Shown here: positions 1 to 8,606 of the stretch, in pieces
How the letters are laid out: every line of letters begins with the position of its first letter
Position numbering within the stretch: position 1 is the stretch's first letter
NCBI GenBank assembly: GCA_002723345.1
Contig: PBNV01000063.1
Span: 1 to 63,178, forward strand
Source of the DNA: Rhodospirillaceae bacterium
GTDB taxonomy: Bacteria > Pseudomonadota > Alphaproteobacteria > Rhodospirillales > UBA2165
DNA length: 63,178 bases
Direction of reading: 5' to 3'
Position numbers and translations under genes: made by a program
Notes under the pieces: model-generated
What the model saw: only the letters and a program-made list of their open reading frames with translations
Told to the model about the DNA's origin: nothing
The model's database searches: none

Positions 1-1554
1 AACGTAACGCTACTACATTTTACGGATCTTCATGCCCAATTAGTGCCTATTTATTTTCGAGAACCGTCGATCAATCTCGGGGTTGGAGACAATGCCGGTT
101 TGCCACCGCACATCACCGGATCCGAATTTCTCAGTAAGTTTGGGATAAACGATGGATCTGCTCTTGCTTATTCATTAACCCACAACGACTTCGCGTCTTT
201 GGCACGAGCTTACGGTAAAGTCGGTGGATTAGATCGTTTAACTACTTTGGTTAGGCATATTCAGTCAGAGCGATCAGGAAAAACACTCCTGCTAGATGGT
301 GGGGATACCTGGCAGGGAAGTTTCACGTCTCTTGTTTCTAAGGGTCAAGACATGGTTAGTGCCATGAATTTGCTCGGAACAGATGCTATGACCGGTCATT
401 GGGAATTTACATATGGTACTGAGCGTGTGAAGGAATTGATCGAAAAAAGCTCAGCATCTTTTTTAGCGGGTAACATCGTCGATAACGAATGGGAAGAACC
501 TGCCTTTGATGGTATCAAAATGTATGAGAGAGGCGGGATTAATATTGCGGTCATTGGGCAGGCATTCCCGTATACACCTATCGCCAATCCCAGATATAAG
601 GTGCCGAATTTGTCATTTGGTATTCGTGAGGCTGTAATCGCGGGCAACATTAAAGAGGCGCGCGCAAAAGGCGCAGAATTAGTAGTCTTGCTGTCTCACA
701 ATGGCTTCGATGTAGACCGGAAATTGGCAGGTCGGGTAGAGGGCATTGACGTAATACTCTCAGGCCACACCCATGATGCACTTCCCATTGCAACTCAGGT
801 AAATAAAACTCTGATTGTTGCTTCAGGAAGTCACGGTAAATTTTTGTCTCGCTTGGATTTGGATGTGAGTTCTGGATCAATTCGTGAGTTCAAATACCGC
901 CTCATCCCCGTATTAGCAGACGCGATCGCACCTGATCCAGAAATGCGAGCTTTAATTAGTGACATTCGAAACCCATACCGATCGGTTCTTGGCAGAACGC
1001 TTGGCGTGACAGACAGCCTATTGTATCGACGTGGTAATTTTAACGGCACTTTTGATGATATCATTTGTGATGCTCTGATTGAGGAACGTGATGCGGAAAT
1101 TTCATTGTCCCCGGGTTTCAGATGGGGGGCTACGCTGTTACCTAATCAGAAAATAACATCTGAGGACGTTTACAATGTGACTTCGATTACCTATCCCAAT
1201 GCCTACCGGATGACCATGACGGGCCTTCGCTTAAAGGAGGTCCTGGAAGACGTTGCTGACAATTTATTCAACCCGGATCCATATTATCAGCAAGGAGGGG
1301 ATATGGTTAGAGTTGGCGGAATAGGTTATAAAATTGATGTGACCAAACAGATTGGGTCTCGCATTTCTGAATTAACTTATCTCAAAAATGGCTCAAAATT
1401 GGATCCCGATAGAGACTATGTGGTGGCCGGATGGGCAAGCGTCAGGGAAGGGACCCAGGGGCCGCCTATTTATGATGTTGTTTCAAATTATATTTCTCGT
1501 AAACAAACCATTTCTGTTGAGCCTAATAATAACGTGAAGTTGGTGGGACAGTAA
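1..1554 (+). CDS. soxB: SoxB thiosulfohydrolase, 5' end missing
   Basis: This is the periplasmic SoxB hydrolase, which releases sulfate from the cysteine S-thiosulfonate carried by SoxY. The frame is open from the first base of the window, so the true start lies outside; the first in-frame GTG at 43 is internal. The metallophosphatase motifs are all visible: FTDLHAQ at the very edge, LLDGGDTWQGS, the SoxB-type GHWEF that replaces the usual GNHE, LLSHNGFD and ILSGHTHD. The C-terminal 5'-nucleotidase domain follows. The gene ends 116 bp before soxC. Any signal peptide and the upstream sox genes (soxYZ, soxA) are not visible. Identification is firm. Confidence 0.95.
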   Translation, partial: NVTLLHFTDLHAQLVPIYFREPSINLGVGDNAGLPPHITGSEFLSKFGINDGSALAYSLTHNDFASLARAYGKVGGLDRLTTLVRHIQSERSGKTLLLDGGDTWQGSFTSLVSKGQDMVSAMNLLGTDAMTGHWEFTYGTERVKELIEKSSASFLAGNIVDNEWEEPAFDGIKMYERGGINIAVIGQAFPYTPIANPRYKVPNLSFGIREAVIAGNIKEARAKGAELVVLLSHNGFDVDRKLAGRVEGIDVILSGHTHDALPIATQVNKTLIVASGSHGKFLSRLDLDVSSGSIREFKYRLIPVLADAIAPDPEMRALISDIRNPYRSVLGRTLGVTDSLLYRRGNFNGTFDDIICDALIEERDAEISLSPGFRWGATLLPNQKITSEDVYNVTSITYPNAYRMTMTGLRLKEVLEDVADNLFNPDPYYQQGGDMVRVGGIGYKIDVTKQIGSRISELTYLKNGSKLDPDRDYVVAGWASVREGTQGPPIYDVVSNYISRKQTISVEPNNNVKLVGQ

Positions 1555-1670
1555 TTGAACGAAATGTCTTGGGGCAAGTAAAATACCACAAAGACGAAAA
1601 TTTAATTTTCATCGAATATGCGGGCATATTTGCGGTACAAAATGCGGAATGACCCTGCTAGGAGGGAAGC

Positions 1671-2927
1671 ATGAAAAGTAATAAAAATCATTCCCGGCGC
1701 AATTTTATCATCGGAGGTCTAGCAGCCGGCGGTTCAGTTGTCGCAGGGCAGGCGCTGAGCGCTGGTGACGCGGCTATCATAGATAAACAGCCTTGGTCTA
1801 ACGAATTGGGCGATGGGGTAGATGTTCGACCCTATGGTTTTCCATCCAAATTTGTATCAAACGTTAAACGGCGAAATGTAGAGTGGCTCACTGCGTCAAC
1901 GGAGAGTTCTGTCAACTTTACCCCGATACATGAGTTGGAGGGCATTATTACGCCGAATGGACTGTGCTTTGAGCGACACCATGCAGGAATAGCAGAGATA
2001 GATCCAACTCAATATAGATTTATGATCAATGGCCTGGTCGAGAAAGAGTTGGTTTTCACCCTTGATGATCTAAAACGCTTTCCGCGCGAAAATAAAATTT
2101 ATTTTCTTGAGTGCGCGGCGAATGGCGGAATGGAGTGGAAAGGCGCACAACTGAATGGTTGCCAGTTTACACATGGGATGATCCATAATGTCATGTATAC
2201 GGGCATACCGCTCAAGCTTATTCTCCAAGAGGCTGGTCTCAAGGGAAATGCCAAATGGATATTAGCGGAGGGAGCTGATGCTTCCGCAATGACGAGGTCC
2301 ATTCCGATAGAGAAAGTGCTTCAGGACTGTTTGGTTGCTTTTGCAATGAACGGAGAGGCTCTCAGACCAGAACAAGGATACCCCGTTCGGCTCGTTGTTC
2401 CGGGGTGGGAGGGAAATATGTGGGTCAAATGGCTGCGCCGCATCGAAGTGGGGGACCAGCCTTGGCAGCATCGTGAAGAAACATCGAAATACACTGATTT
2501 AATGCAAAACGGAAAAGCGCGTAATTTTTCTTGGGAGATGGATGCGAAATCGGTAATAACCAACCCTAGCCCCCAAGCCCCTCTCAATCACGCGCGAGGT
2601 CATACTGTAATATCAGGTATCGCTTGGTCAGGTCGCGGCAAGGTTAGAGAAGTGCATGTAAGTCTTGATGGAGGGAAAAACTGGAGAAAAGCGAGGATTG
2701 ATGGCCCTTCATTGGACCGTTCAGTTCATCGTTTCTATTACGATTTTGATTGGACGGGTGAAGAACTGCTGATCCAATCTCGGGCTATTGATAGCATTGG
2801 TTATGTTCAGCCAACTAAAGACGCACTGCGCAAGGTTCGCGGAAGTAATTCTATTTATCATAACAATGGAATCCAAACCTGGCATATCAGAAAAAATGGT
2901 GAAGTTGAGAATGTTGAAGTGTCTTAA
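1671..2927 (+). CDS. soxC: SoxC, molybdenum subunit of sulfane dehydrogenase
   Basis: SoxC is the molybdopterin subunit of Sox(CD), which oxidises the sulfane sulfur bound to SoxY in the periplasm. The protein is 418 aa. It starts with a twin-arginine signal (SRRNFIIGG) followed by a hydrophobic stretch ending near residue 30. The oxidoreductase molybdopterin domain carries the cofactor-ligand cysteine at about residue 148 (FLECAANGG). A Mo-co dimerisation domain makes up the C-terminal third (GIAWSGRGKVREVHVS). The start is supported by an AGGAGGG ribosome site. The stop overlaps the start of soxD, so the two subunits are translationally coupled. Confidence 0.95.
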   Translation: MKSNKNHSRRNFIIGGLAAGGSVVAGQALSAGDAAIIDKQPWSNELGDGVDVRPYGFPSKFVSNVKRRNVEWLTASTESSVNFTPIHELEGIITPNGLCFERHHAGIAEIDPTQYRFMINGLVEKELVFTLDDLKRFPRENKIYFLECAANGGMEWKGAQLNGCQFTHGMIHNVMYTGIPLKLILQEAGLKGNAKWILAEGADASAMTRSIPIEKVLQDCLVAFAMNGEALRPEQGYPVRLVVPGWEGNMWVKWLRRIEVGDQPWQHREETSKYTDLMQNGKARNFSWEMDAKSVITNPSPQAPLNHARGHTVISGIAWSGRGKVREVHVSLDGGKNWRKARIDGPSLDRSVHRFYYDFDWTGEELLIQSRAIDSIGYVQPTKDALRKVRGSNSIYHNNGIQTWHIRKNGEVENVEVS

Positions 2928-3954
2928 TGCCATAATTATTAGTTCGGGACTTTTTTTCGCAGCATGGTCAGATGCCGCTAGTAGCGAAAAATTTGGTCTT
3001 GGCCGTTTGGCGACTCAACAAGAGATTAAAGCGTGGAATATAGATATTCGTCCAGATGGTAGCGGTTTACCAAAAGGTTCCGGAAGCGTTGTTACAGGCG
3101 AGGAGATCTATCTTGAACAATGTGCCTCCTGTCACGGAGAATTTGGTGAAGCCGTCGGACGGTGGCCCGCGTTGTCCGGAGGAGAAGACACTCTGAAAGA
3201 TGATGATCCTGTAAAGACTGTGGGATCCTATTGGCCCTATCTCTCGACCGTGTGGGATTATGTGAACCGTGCCATGCCTTTCGGGAATGCGCAGAGCCTT
3301 TCTGTCAATGATGTGTATGCTGTTACGGCCTATATTCTCAATTTGAACGATCTTGTCGATGATGACTTTGTGCTCTCTCGCTCAAACTTCAAAGATATAG
3401 CAATGCCAAATAAAGGTGGGTTTTATAATGACGACCGCAAAGATACTGAAATATGGAGCGCGCGCGAGGTCTGCATGTCGGATTGCAAGAAGCATGTTGA
3501 GATCACTGCTCGTGCACGAGTTTTAGACGTAACACCTGAGCAAGAAGCGAAGAGGTCTGGCCGAGAACAGCCTACCAATAAGAGCAAAGCCGAGACTTCC
3601 CAAGAGGCTTCTCTCGCGGGCGAGAACGTAAAATTACTTTTGCGGGGAGAAAAAGTTTTTAATAAATGCAAATCTTGTCATGCACTGGGAGAGTCAGCAA
3701 AGCACAAAATTGGGCCCCATTTGAATGGCATTTTCGGAAAGGCCGCGGGACAGCAAACTGGATTTAAAAGATATTCAAAAAGTATTCTGTTGGCAGGCGA
3801 AAATGGTCTTATCTGGGATAATAGAAACCTTACTGAATTTCTAATCAGTCCGAAAAAGAAAGTGCGAGGCACAAAAATGGTTTTCGTCGGTTTGAAGAAA
3901 CCTGAGGACATCGAAGCCGTTATTTATTATATTCGTTCAGCAGATAAGGAATAA
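2911..3954 (+). CDS. soxD: SoxD, dihaem cytochrome c subunit of sulfane dehydrogenase
   Basis: SoxD accepts the electrons released by SoxC. Two haem c sites are visible: CASCH at about residues 71-75 and CKSCH at about 253-257. A charged linker lies between the two domains, and each domain has a downstream methionine that could act as axial ligand. The N-terminus is a Sec signal peptide with a cleavage site near SDA-AS. The ATG at 2911 follows GTGAAG and overlaps the soxC stop; an ATG at 2896 is an alternative giving five more residues. The open frame runs back to 2788, but that part is the shadow of soxC. Confidence 0.92.
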   Translation: MLKCLNAIIISSGLFFAAWSDAASSEKFGLGRLATQQEIKAWNIDIRPDGSGLPKGSGSVVTGEEIYLEQCASCHGEFGEAVGRWPALSGGEDTLKDDDPVKTVGSYWPYLSTVWDYVNRAMPFGNAQSLSVNDVYAVTAYILNLNDLVDDDFVLSRSNFKDIAMPNKGGFYNDDRKDTEIWSAREVCMSDCKKHVEITARARVLDVTPEQEAKRSGREQPTNKSKAETSQEASLAGENVKLLLRGEKVFNKCKSCHALGESAKHKIGPHLNGIFGKAAGQQTGFKRYSKSILLAGENGLIWDNRNLTEFLISPKKKVRGTKMVFVGLKKPEDIEAVIYYIRSADKE

Positions 3955-3993
3955 CAAAATAACCATTTGGTGTAAAAATTTCTGACTTTGCAC

Positions 3994-4350
3994 ATGAAAA
4001 AAATTTTGACGACATTTTTTTGTGGAACAATTTGCGCGGTGATGCTTGCCGTTGGAGCCAGCGGGCAAGCCTCGGACACTATCGATACGAGGAAAATCAA
4101 AGCTTTTGAAATAAAGGGTGATAGAGAATTTGGAGAATATTTGGCTAGCGAGTGCACCGCGTGTCACAAGGCGTCTTCTGGGGGCAGTAATATACCTGTC
4201 ATTGCAGGAAGGTCGGTAAAAGAATTTATTATTGCGCTTTATTCGTATAAGCTAAAGACTAGGCGTAGCCAGGTTATGGAGATGGTCGCAGACCGGCTAT
4301 CAGATGAGGAAATCGCGGCGCTTGCGGCATATTTTTCGTCCTTAAAATAA
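3994..4350 (+). CDS. Monohaem cytochrome c, partner of SoxF (SoxE/FccA type)
   Basis: This small exported cytochrome has 118 aa, a Sec signal (MKKILTTFF, cleavage near SGQA-SD) and a single CTACH haem site at about residues 54-58. It lies directly before the flavoprotein gene. It therefore most likely forms the cytochrome half of a flavocytochrome c sulfide dehydrogenase, taking electrons from the FAD subunit. The Paracoccus-type SoxE has two haems, while some FccA proteins have one, so the name SoxE is not assured. The start chosen is the ATG at 3994, which gives a clean signal peptide; a TTG two codons upstream is less likely. Confidence 0.8.
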   Translation: MKKILTTFFCGTICAVMLAVGASGQASDTIDTRKIKAFEIKGDREFGEYLASECTACHKASSGGSNIPVIAGRSVKEFIIALYSYKLKTRRSQVMEMVADRLSDEEIAALAAYFSSLK

Positions 4351-4369
4351 ATTTAAACAGGAGGCAGGA

Positions 4370-5641
4370 ATGACCATTAGTAGAAGGAAATTTGTTCACG
4401 GTTCAGCTGTGGTGGCGACAGCCTTGAGTACCCCATTAATTATGGGTGCTGGAGGGAAGAAACCTCGTGTTGTGGTGGTTGGTGGTGGCGCCGGTGGAGC
4501 AACGGTGGCCAAGTATTTAGCCAAAGACTCCAAGGGTGCGATAGATGTTACTCTAGTGGAACCGACGAGAAAATATTACACATGCTTTTATTCAAACCTG
4601 TACATTGGCGGGTTTAGAGACATGGACTCTATCGGGCACTCTTACGGAAATCTAGCTGCTTCCTATGGCATTAATGTTGTTCACGATTGGGCATCAGGCA
4701 TTGATCGGGACAAAAAAACAGTGCGGCTCGCTGGTGGCGGTACCTTGCGATACGACCGCCTTGTTTTATCGCCGGGTATTGATTTTGTTGATGGCGCTGT
4801 ACCCGGTTGGGATTTGTCTGCCCAAAATCGCATGCCTCACGCCTATAAAGCAGGTTCTCAAACGGAATTGCTAAAACGTCAGGTGGAGTCGATGAAGCAA
4901 GGGGGAACCTACGTGATGGTGGCACCACCGAACCCTTATAGATGCCCGCCTGGACCTTACGAACGGGTTTCAATGGTAGCCCACGTGTTGAAACAAAAAA
5001 ACCCGAAGGCGAAAATACTGGTCTTTGACCCCAAAAAGAAATTTTCGAAAATGGGGCTTTTTCAGGAGGGATGGGAAAAGCATTATCCAGGCATGATTGA
5101 GTGGTTAGATGCATCATTCACAGGAAAATTAGATGAGGTCCGTCCAAACCAGATGGAAGTTGTCGTTGGAGGAGATGTTACCAAAGCTGATGTCTGTAAT
5201 GTTATTCCCGCTATGAAAGCTGGTCGCATTGTCGATATGGCAGGTATTGCCAATAAGAAAGGATGGGCGCCAGTAGTTCCGGCTACTATGCAAAGCCGAA
5301 TGGATCCAAACATTCATGTTTTGGGTGACGCATCTCATCAAGGTGATATGCCTAAATCTGGTTTCTCGGCAAATAGTCAGGCTAAAGTTGCATCCAATGC
5401 AATTCGTGCTGCATTGACCGGTTCAAAGCTTTTCCCTGCGCGTTTTTCTAATACCTGCTGGTCACTTGTGGCGACCAATGACGGTATTAAGGTCGGAGCC
5501 TCCTACAAGGCAACGGAGGAGAAAATTGCCAAGGTTTCTGGTTTCGTCAGCAAAACGGGTGAAGATGCGGCTTTAAGGAAGAAAACCTATGAGGAAAGTA
5601 TAGGTTGGTATAACGGGATCACCGCAGATATGTTTGGATAA
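4370..5641 (+). CDS. soxF: SoxF/FccB, FAD subunit of sulfide dehydrogenase
   Basis: This 423-aa periplasmic flavoprotein oxidises sulfide or a polysulfide and passes electrons to the cytochrome encoded just upstream. A twin-arginine signal (ISRRKFVHG) is followed by the FAD dinucleotide motif GGGAGG at residues 38-43. Two redox-disulfide candidate cysteines are visible in YTCFYSN and YRCPPGPYE. The GDASHQGDMPKSGFSAN segment is the second FAD-binding site, and a flavocytochrome c flavin-binding C-terminal domain follows. The AGGAGG ribosome site is strong. It is the last gene of the sox cluster, and a terminator follows 31 bp after the stop. Confidence 0.92.
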   Translation: MTISRRKFVHGSAVVATALSTPLIMGAGGKKPRVVVVGGGAGGATVAKYLAKDSKGAIDVTLVEPTRKYYTCFYSNLYIGGFRDMDSIGHSYGNLAASYGINVVHDWASGIDRDKKTVRLAGGGTLRYDRLVLSPGIDFVDGAVPGWDLSAQNRMPHAYKAGSQTELLKRQVESMKQGGTYVMVAPPNPYRCPPGPYERVSMVAHVLKQKNPKAKILVFDPKKKFSKMGLFQEGWEKHYPGMIEWLDASFTGKLDEVRPNQMEVVVGGDVTKADVCNVIPAMKAGRIVDMAGIANKKGWAPVVPATMQSRMDPNIHVLGDASHQGDMPKSGFSANSQAKVASNAIRAALTGSKLFPARFSNTCWSLVATNDGIKVGASYKATEEKIAKVSGFVSKTGEDAALRKKTYEESIGWYNGITADMFG

Positions 5642-5672
5642 AGCGCTGGCGACGTTAGACCCGGTTTTTCAG

Positions 5673-5702
5673 AAAATGGCGGGGCAGAGCTCCGCCATTT
5701 TT
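5673..5702 (+). terminator. Rho-independent terminator of the sox cluster
   Basis: A perfect 10-bp stem (AAAATGGCGG pairing with CCGCCATTTT) with a 9-nt loop ends in a run of five T. It lies 31 bp after the soxF stop codon. The stem is symmetric enough to work weakly in the other direction as well. Confidence 0.85.
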
Positions 5703-5913
5703 AATTTCTCCACCAATTAAGTGACAGTGGGTAGATCTTATCGGCTGTCTTATGAGGTACGCCCATCGATGCCACGTATGGCCTTTCTCTCTGATAGTCT
5801 CTATTCTGGTCCTTGTGTTTCTTGAGACGCATCAGTTGCCTATCTGTTGAGGTGTTGCCGATTACACCAGGAGGTGCCCATTGACTTCAAACCTCTTAAG
5901 GCAATCCCACAAT

Positions 5914-6154
5914 CGAAAACGGCCCCGCCGGTTTCCCAGCAAGGCCGCTTCCCTTAAAACCACCAACTTACCCTCTCGAGCTTGTTAGAGCCTTAAGGCC
6001 CCGTTCTATTCCACTTCCCTGGCGGGTCGCTTCGTTTAACGAAGGCTCCGCCAGGGTACTGATAGTGCAGAGGTTCCACAATAGCGAAAGAGTCCACATC
6101 CCTGTGGAAACCGGTGAAAACCATCCCTCATGTATACCTCTTTCAGTGGATAAC
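5914..6154 (+). ncRNA. Candidate structured RNA, copy 1
   Basis: This 241-nt stretch is not coding but matches 14597-14832 in reverse orientation. Exact shared blocks include CGAAAACGGCCCC, ACTTCCCTGGCGGGTCG, GAGTCCACATCCCTGTGG and GGTGAAAACCATCC, separated by diverged sequence. Hairpins seen here are CGGCC/GGCCG near the start, a 9-bp stem 6017-6025 with 6048-6056 enclosing CTTCG/CGAAG, TCCACA/TGTGGA at 6093-6108, and GGT-GAAA-ACC. Loops vary while stems stay paired in both copies, and the reading frame shifts between the copies, so RNA is favoured over protein. The plus strand is chosen because of the GAAA tetraloop and the T-rich end near 6165. The opposite strand cannot be excluded, because its far end reads GGCCGTTTTCG. 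The preceding 210 bp (5703-5913) hold nothing recognised. Confidence 0.55.
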
Positions 6155-6219
6155 TCTTTGAGTTGTTTTAAAAGGCAAGGCCCCACAGTTTTCCTTTATG
6201 TCTCTGTAGTTCCAAAGTT

Positions 6220-6316
6220 GAGCCATGCGAACTACGCATGTCTGGTCTATCTAAATATACGTGGTCCATCGTAGACCGCTGACCATATTTAGCTATAGAA
6301 TATGGAGACAAAAACA
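6220..6316 (+). promoter_or_regulatory. Conserved leader of small protein A
   Basis: The sequence before the small gene at 6317 resembles the sequence before its relative at 15968 on the other strand. Both have GAGCCATGC, then a CATG-loop-CATG hairpin (here CATGCG/CGCATG), then ACGTGGTCCA (6259-6268), then a GGAGA ribosome site 8-9 nt before the ATG. GGTCTA/TAGACC flanks the ACGTGGTCCA block here. The role could be promoter, 5' UTR control or both; this cannot be told from sequence alone. Confidence 0.45.
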
Positions 6317-6502
6317 ATGAATAAATTATCCGCAGAACATGCAATAGAGGTGGCCGATTTACTGTCACCAACAAATCAACCGATGGCTGACATCTCAGAC
6401 GCTTCGCCGAAAAGAAAAAAGCCAGAGGGATGGTTCATGCGTATTTCCGAGGCCAGCTACAAGGCTTGGCAAAAAAACGGTTCGCATAGCTACGGCCTCT
6501 AA
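6317..6502 (+). CDS. Small protein A (61 aa), family with copies at 15.5-16.0 kb
   Basis: This gene encodes a 61-residue soluble, charged protein of unknown function. The N-terminal block MNKLSAEHAIEVADLLSP and the NQP that follows recur in the minus-strand gene at 15717-15968. The C-terminal block GWFMRISEASY...KNGSHSYGL recurs in the remnant at 15502-15591. The ATG at 6317 is preferred over the one at 6302 because it follows GGAGAC and because the relative begins with the same MNKL. It has no signal peptide and no membrane segment. An SDHAF4-type gene follows 21 bp later on the same strand. I do not recognise the family. Confidence 0.7.
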   Translation: MNKLSAEHAIEVADLLSPTNQPMADISDASPKRKKPEGWFMRISEASYKAWQKNGSHSYGL

Positions 6503-6523
6503 ATATTAGGATGAGGACATCTC

Positions 6524-6667
6524 ATGCCGTCAAAACCTGACGAGACAGAAAAGCCTTCTGAGGATGGTAATCCACAGGGCACTGAAGAGCGCGAGGTTCA
6601 ACCGCCAAAACCCGATCCTACTCGATATGGTGATTGGGAAAAAAATGGTCGGTGTATTGATTTTTAA
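6524..6667 (+). CDS. SDHAF4 / DUF1674 family protein (47 aa)
   Basis: This very short gene encodes 47 residues. The first half is acidic and low in complexity, and the end is the diagnostic DPTRYGDWEKNGRCIDF. That ending is the DUF1674 signature of the SDHAF4/Sdh8 family, which assists flavinylated SdhA during succinate dehydrogenase assembly in mitochondria and alphaproteobacteria. Identification by the C-terminal motif is strong despite the size. It lies 21 bp behind small protein A and may be cotranscribed with it. No sdh genes are in the window. Confidence 0.85.
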   Translation: MPSKPDETEKPSEDGNPQGTEEREVQPPKPDPTRYGDWEKNGRCIDF

Positions 6668-6775
6668 TCAAGGCCATCAGTGCGAAACGCACAGTCTCCT
6701 TGGTGTAAGGGCGATTGTTGCAACAGAGATCGAAACAAATTGATTTTCTGAAAAGCTCAATTCAGAATAAAAGGG

Positions 6776-6979
6776 TCACGGTGACAAGATAATCCTTCCG
6801 GTTACAGTCCCTTTTTTTAAATCTACGAGAACGTTCGTTGCATCGGTTAACGGGCATTCGGTTATTGGTATCGGTGAGAGGTTGCCGTCACGGGCAAGTG
6901 ATAGACCCGCGCGAGCATCGTTAATAGACCCCGTGAGAACACCTTTCAGAGAGGTGTATAGCGGATGATTTGGTGGGGA
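6776..6979 (-). pseudogene. C-terminal remnant of a zinc-type alcohol dehydrogenase
   Basis: On the minus strand an open frame of 67 codons reads LKGVLTGSINDARAG, then SPIPITECPLTDA, LVDLKKGTVTGRIILSP and a stop. This matches the last part of medium-chain zinc alcohol dehydrogenases, where the final strands read roughly PLxEANEAL...GRxVLxP. There is no start codon, and an in-frame TAG closes the upstream end at 6980-6982. Roughly four fifths of the gene is therefore missing. It sits just behind the amidohydrolase gene on the same strand and is probably a deletion relic. Confidence 0.65.
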
Positions 6980-7054
6980 CTATCCCCTTCATTTTTGTCT
7001 GTCAATTGGTTCAAATCCCATCGGGGGCCCAATCATAGATTGAAAACTGGTTGT

Positions 7055-8305
7055 TTAGACGTAATTGTATTTTACATTTCTTCTCTCGGTCTCGACTACA
7101 ACTCTTCCGCTTTTTACAACATATGCCCGGTCTGGGCGAGCGCACACAGCCTCGTGTGCGGAGAAAGCGTTGAGGATTACCAGGTCAGCATTATCACCCT
7201 CATTAAAACCATAATTGGCGGTTCCAATAATTTTTGCGCCATTAAATGTAGCCATTTTGAGGAGCAGGTCTGGGTCGGCTGGCTTATTCATGTGGGCACC
7301 ATGGGCCAATAAAAACGCAATCTCAAGTGGATCCATCTGGCCGAAAGGATAAAACATATCTTGGATATTATCCTGCCCGAAAGCAACAATGACCCCTTTT
7401 TCAGTTAATTCATCTACCCTGGTTAAACCCCTTACTTTTGGATAGGTCGAGCTGCGACCCTGAAGCATTAGGTTCGTTGCAGGGTTTACGATTACACCGA
7501 TTTCGGCCGCTACAACCATATCAATTATCTTACCCGCGTACCGGTCATCATACGCAGATAAAGCGCAGGCATGTGATGCTGTCACGCGGCCTTGGTAGTT
7601 ATTTTGTAAAGTTGCATCGCATAATAGCTCTAGGGTTTTTGATGAAGCGCTGTCTGACTCGTCAATATGCATATCTATGTCGCGGTTAAGACTAATTGCG
7701 ATTTCGAACATTGCCTCAACATGTTTACGACTATCAGTTATATTTGTCTCAAAGCCCGGTATTCCGCCAACGACGTCCGCTCCCGCCTCAAGTGCTTCAG
7801 TAAGCAGTTTTTTTGTTCCATTTTTTTTAATTAGCCCTTGTTGGGGAAATGCCACGATCTGAATATCGATGACAGATTCCAGCTTTTTTTTTATCTTTAG
7901 CAATCTCTCAAATGCACTTAAACCAACATTTGGATCGATATCAACGTGGGAACGAATTTGAGTTACGCCGCTTGACAATGCCATAAGCGCGGCTTTTTCG
8001 ATCGTCATTTCAGAGCTCATCGGTTCGCGAGTTTTTTGCGTAGAAGTTAACAAACCTACAGCTTCTTCCAATGAGCCAGTTTCATTTTGAGACAGATAAT
8101 CAATTGAAAAAGATTTATCCAGATGAACGTGAGGCTCTATAAAACCGGGCACGCATAAACGTCCATTGGCATCTATAGTTTGAATATTTCTCGGGTGTTC
8201 AACGCTTGAGCCCGAGTACTTTCCAGCAATAATATTCAGATCAGTAATTCCCGATTCTCCAAGAAGCTGGGCATTCTGAATTAATAAATTTCCATCTTGC
8301 TGCAT
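7055..8305 (-). CDS. Cytosine-deaminase-like amidohydrolase
   Basis: This 416-aa metal-dependent hydrolase belongs to the CodA branch of the amidohydrolase superfamily. Motifs are HVHLDK (first metal site, about residue 60), HIDESD, TASHACALSAY and the CodA-like FGQDNIQDMFYPFG with the catalytic aspartate. The stretch LQGRSSTYPKVRGLTRV also follows CodA closely. It likely deaminates cytosine or a related cyclic amide; the substrate cannot be fixed, because this branch also contains creatinine and isocytosine deaminases. The ATG at 8305 is used, and a GTG lies one codon before it. The window also carries upp, so pyrimidine-base salvage is a plausible context. Confidence 0.82.
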   Translation of the reverse strand: MQQDGNLLIQNAQLLGESGITDLNIIAGKYSGSSVEHPRNIQTIDANGRLCVPGFIEPHVHLDKSFSIDYLSQNETGSLEEAVGLLTSTQKTREPMSSEMTIEKAALMALSSGVTQIRSHVDIDPNVGLSAFERLLKIKKKLESVIDIQIVAFPQQGLIKKNGTKKLLTEALEAGADVVGGIPGFETNITDSRKHVEAMFEIAISLNRDIDMHIDESDSASSKTLELLCDATLQNNYQGRVTASHACALSAYDDRYAGKIIDMVVAAEIGVIVNPATNLMLQGRSSTYPKVRGLTRVDELTEKGVIVAFGQDNIQDMFYPFGQMDPLEIAFLLAHGAHMNKPADPDLLLKMATFNGAKIIGTANYGFNEGDNADLVILNAFSAHEAVCARPDRAYVVKSGRVVVETERRNVKYNYV

Positions 8306-8606
8306 CACTTCGGTTGCTCGAGAACTTTGCCTTGCTAAAAATTTCTAAACGCGAGGTTATACAAAAATCTCTTGGTTATCGATTTGAAGCCATTCAATTT
8401 AGCTTTTATTATAGGGAAGGATTTCGTGAGTCTGTTGTTTGTGCGAAAAGATGAAATTGCCTGTCCAAATGATTAAGCTCTCTTTGAGCACAGATTATTC
8501 GGTAATTCTAGTACTGTACTATGGGTTCTTTAAATGGCTTTGCGTTTTTAGTCGCTTGGATGCCGGTGAGAAATGCTAGGATTTGATCAGGAGTTTATGA
8601 GAAATA
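8306..8606. other. Intergenic region between divergent genes
   Basis: About 300 bp separate the divergent amidohydrolase and dioxygenase genes, so both promoters should lie here. No clear operator was found. At its right end a GGAG site precedes an ATG at 8597 that is out of frame with the dioxygenase. That ATG opens a 17-codon frame overlapping the true start. Confidence 0.4.

Noticed and set aside
6055..6095. Hammerhead-like core (CTGATA ... CGAAA ... GTC) inside structured RNA copy 1
   Set aside because: The key bases are not kept in copy 2, and the conserved CUGAUGA is not matched.
5968..6186. Minus-strand frame of 72 codons over structured RNA copy 1
   Set aside because: The frame is not kept in the second copy, while the stems are; it is a by-product of the RNA.
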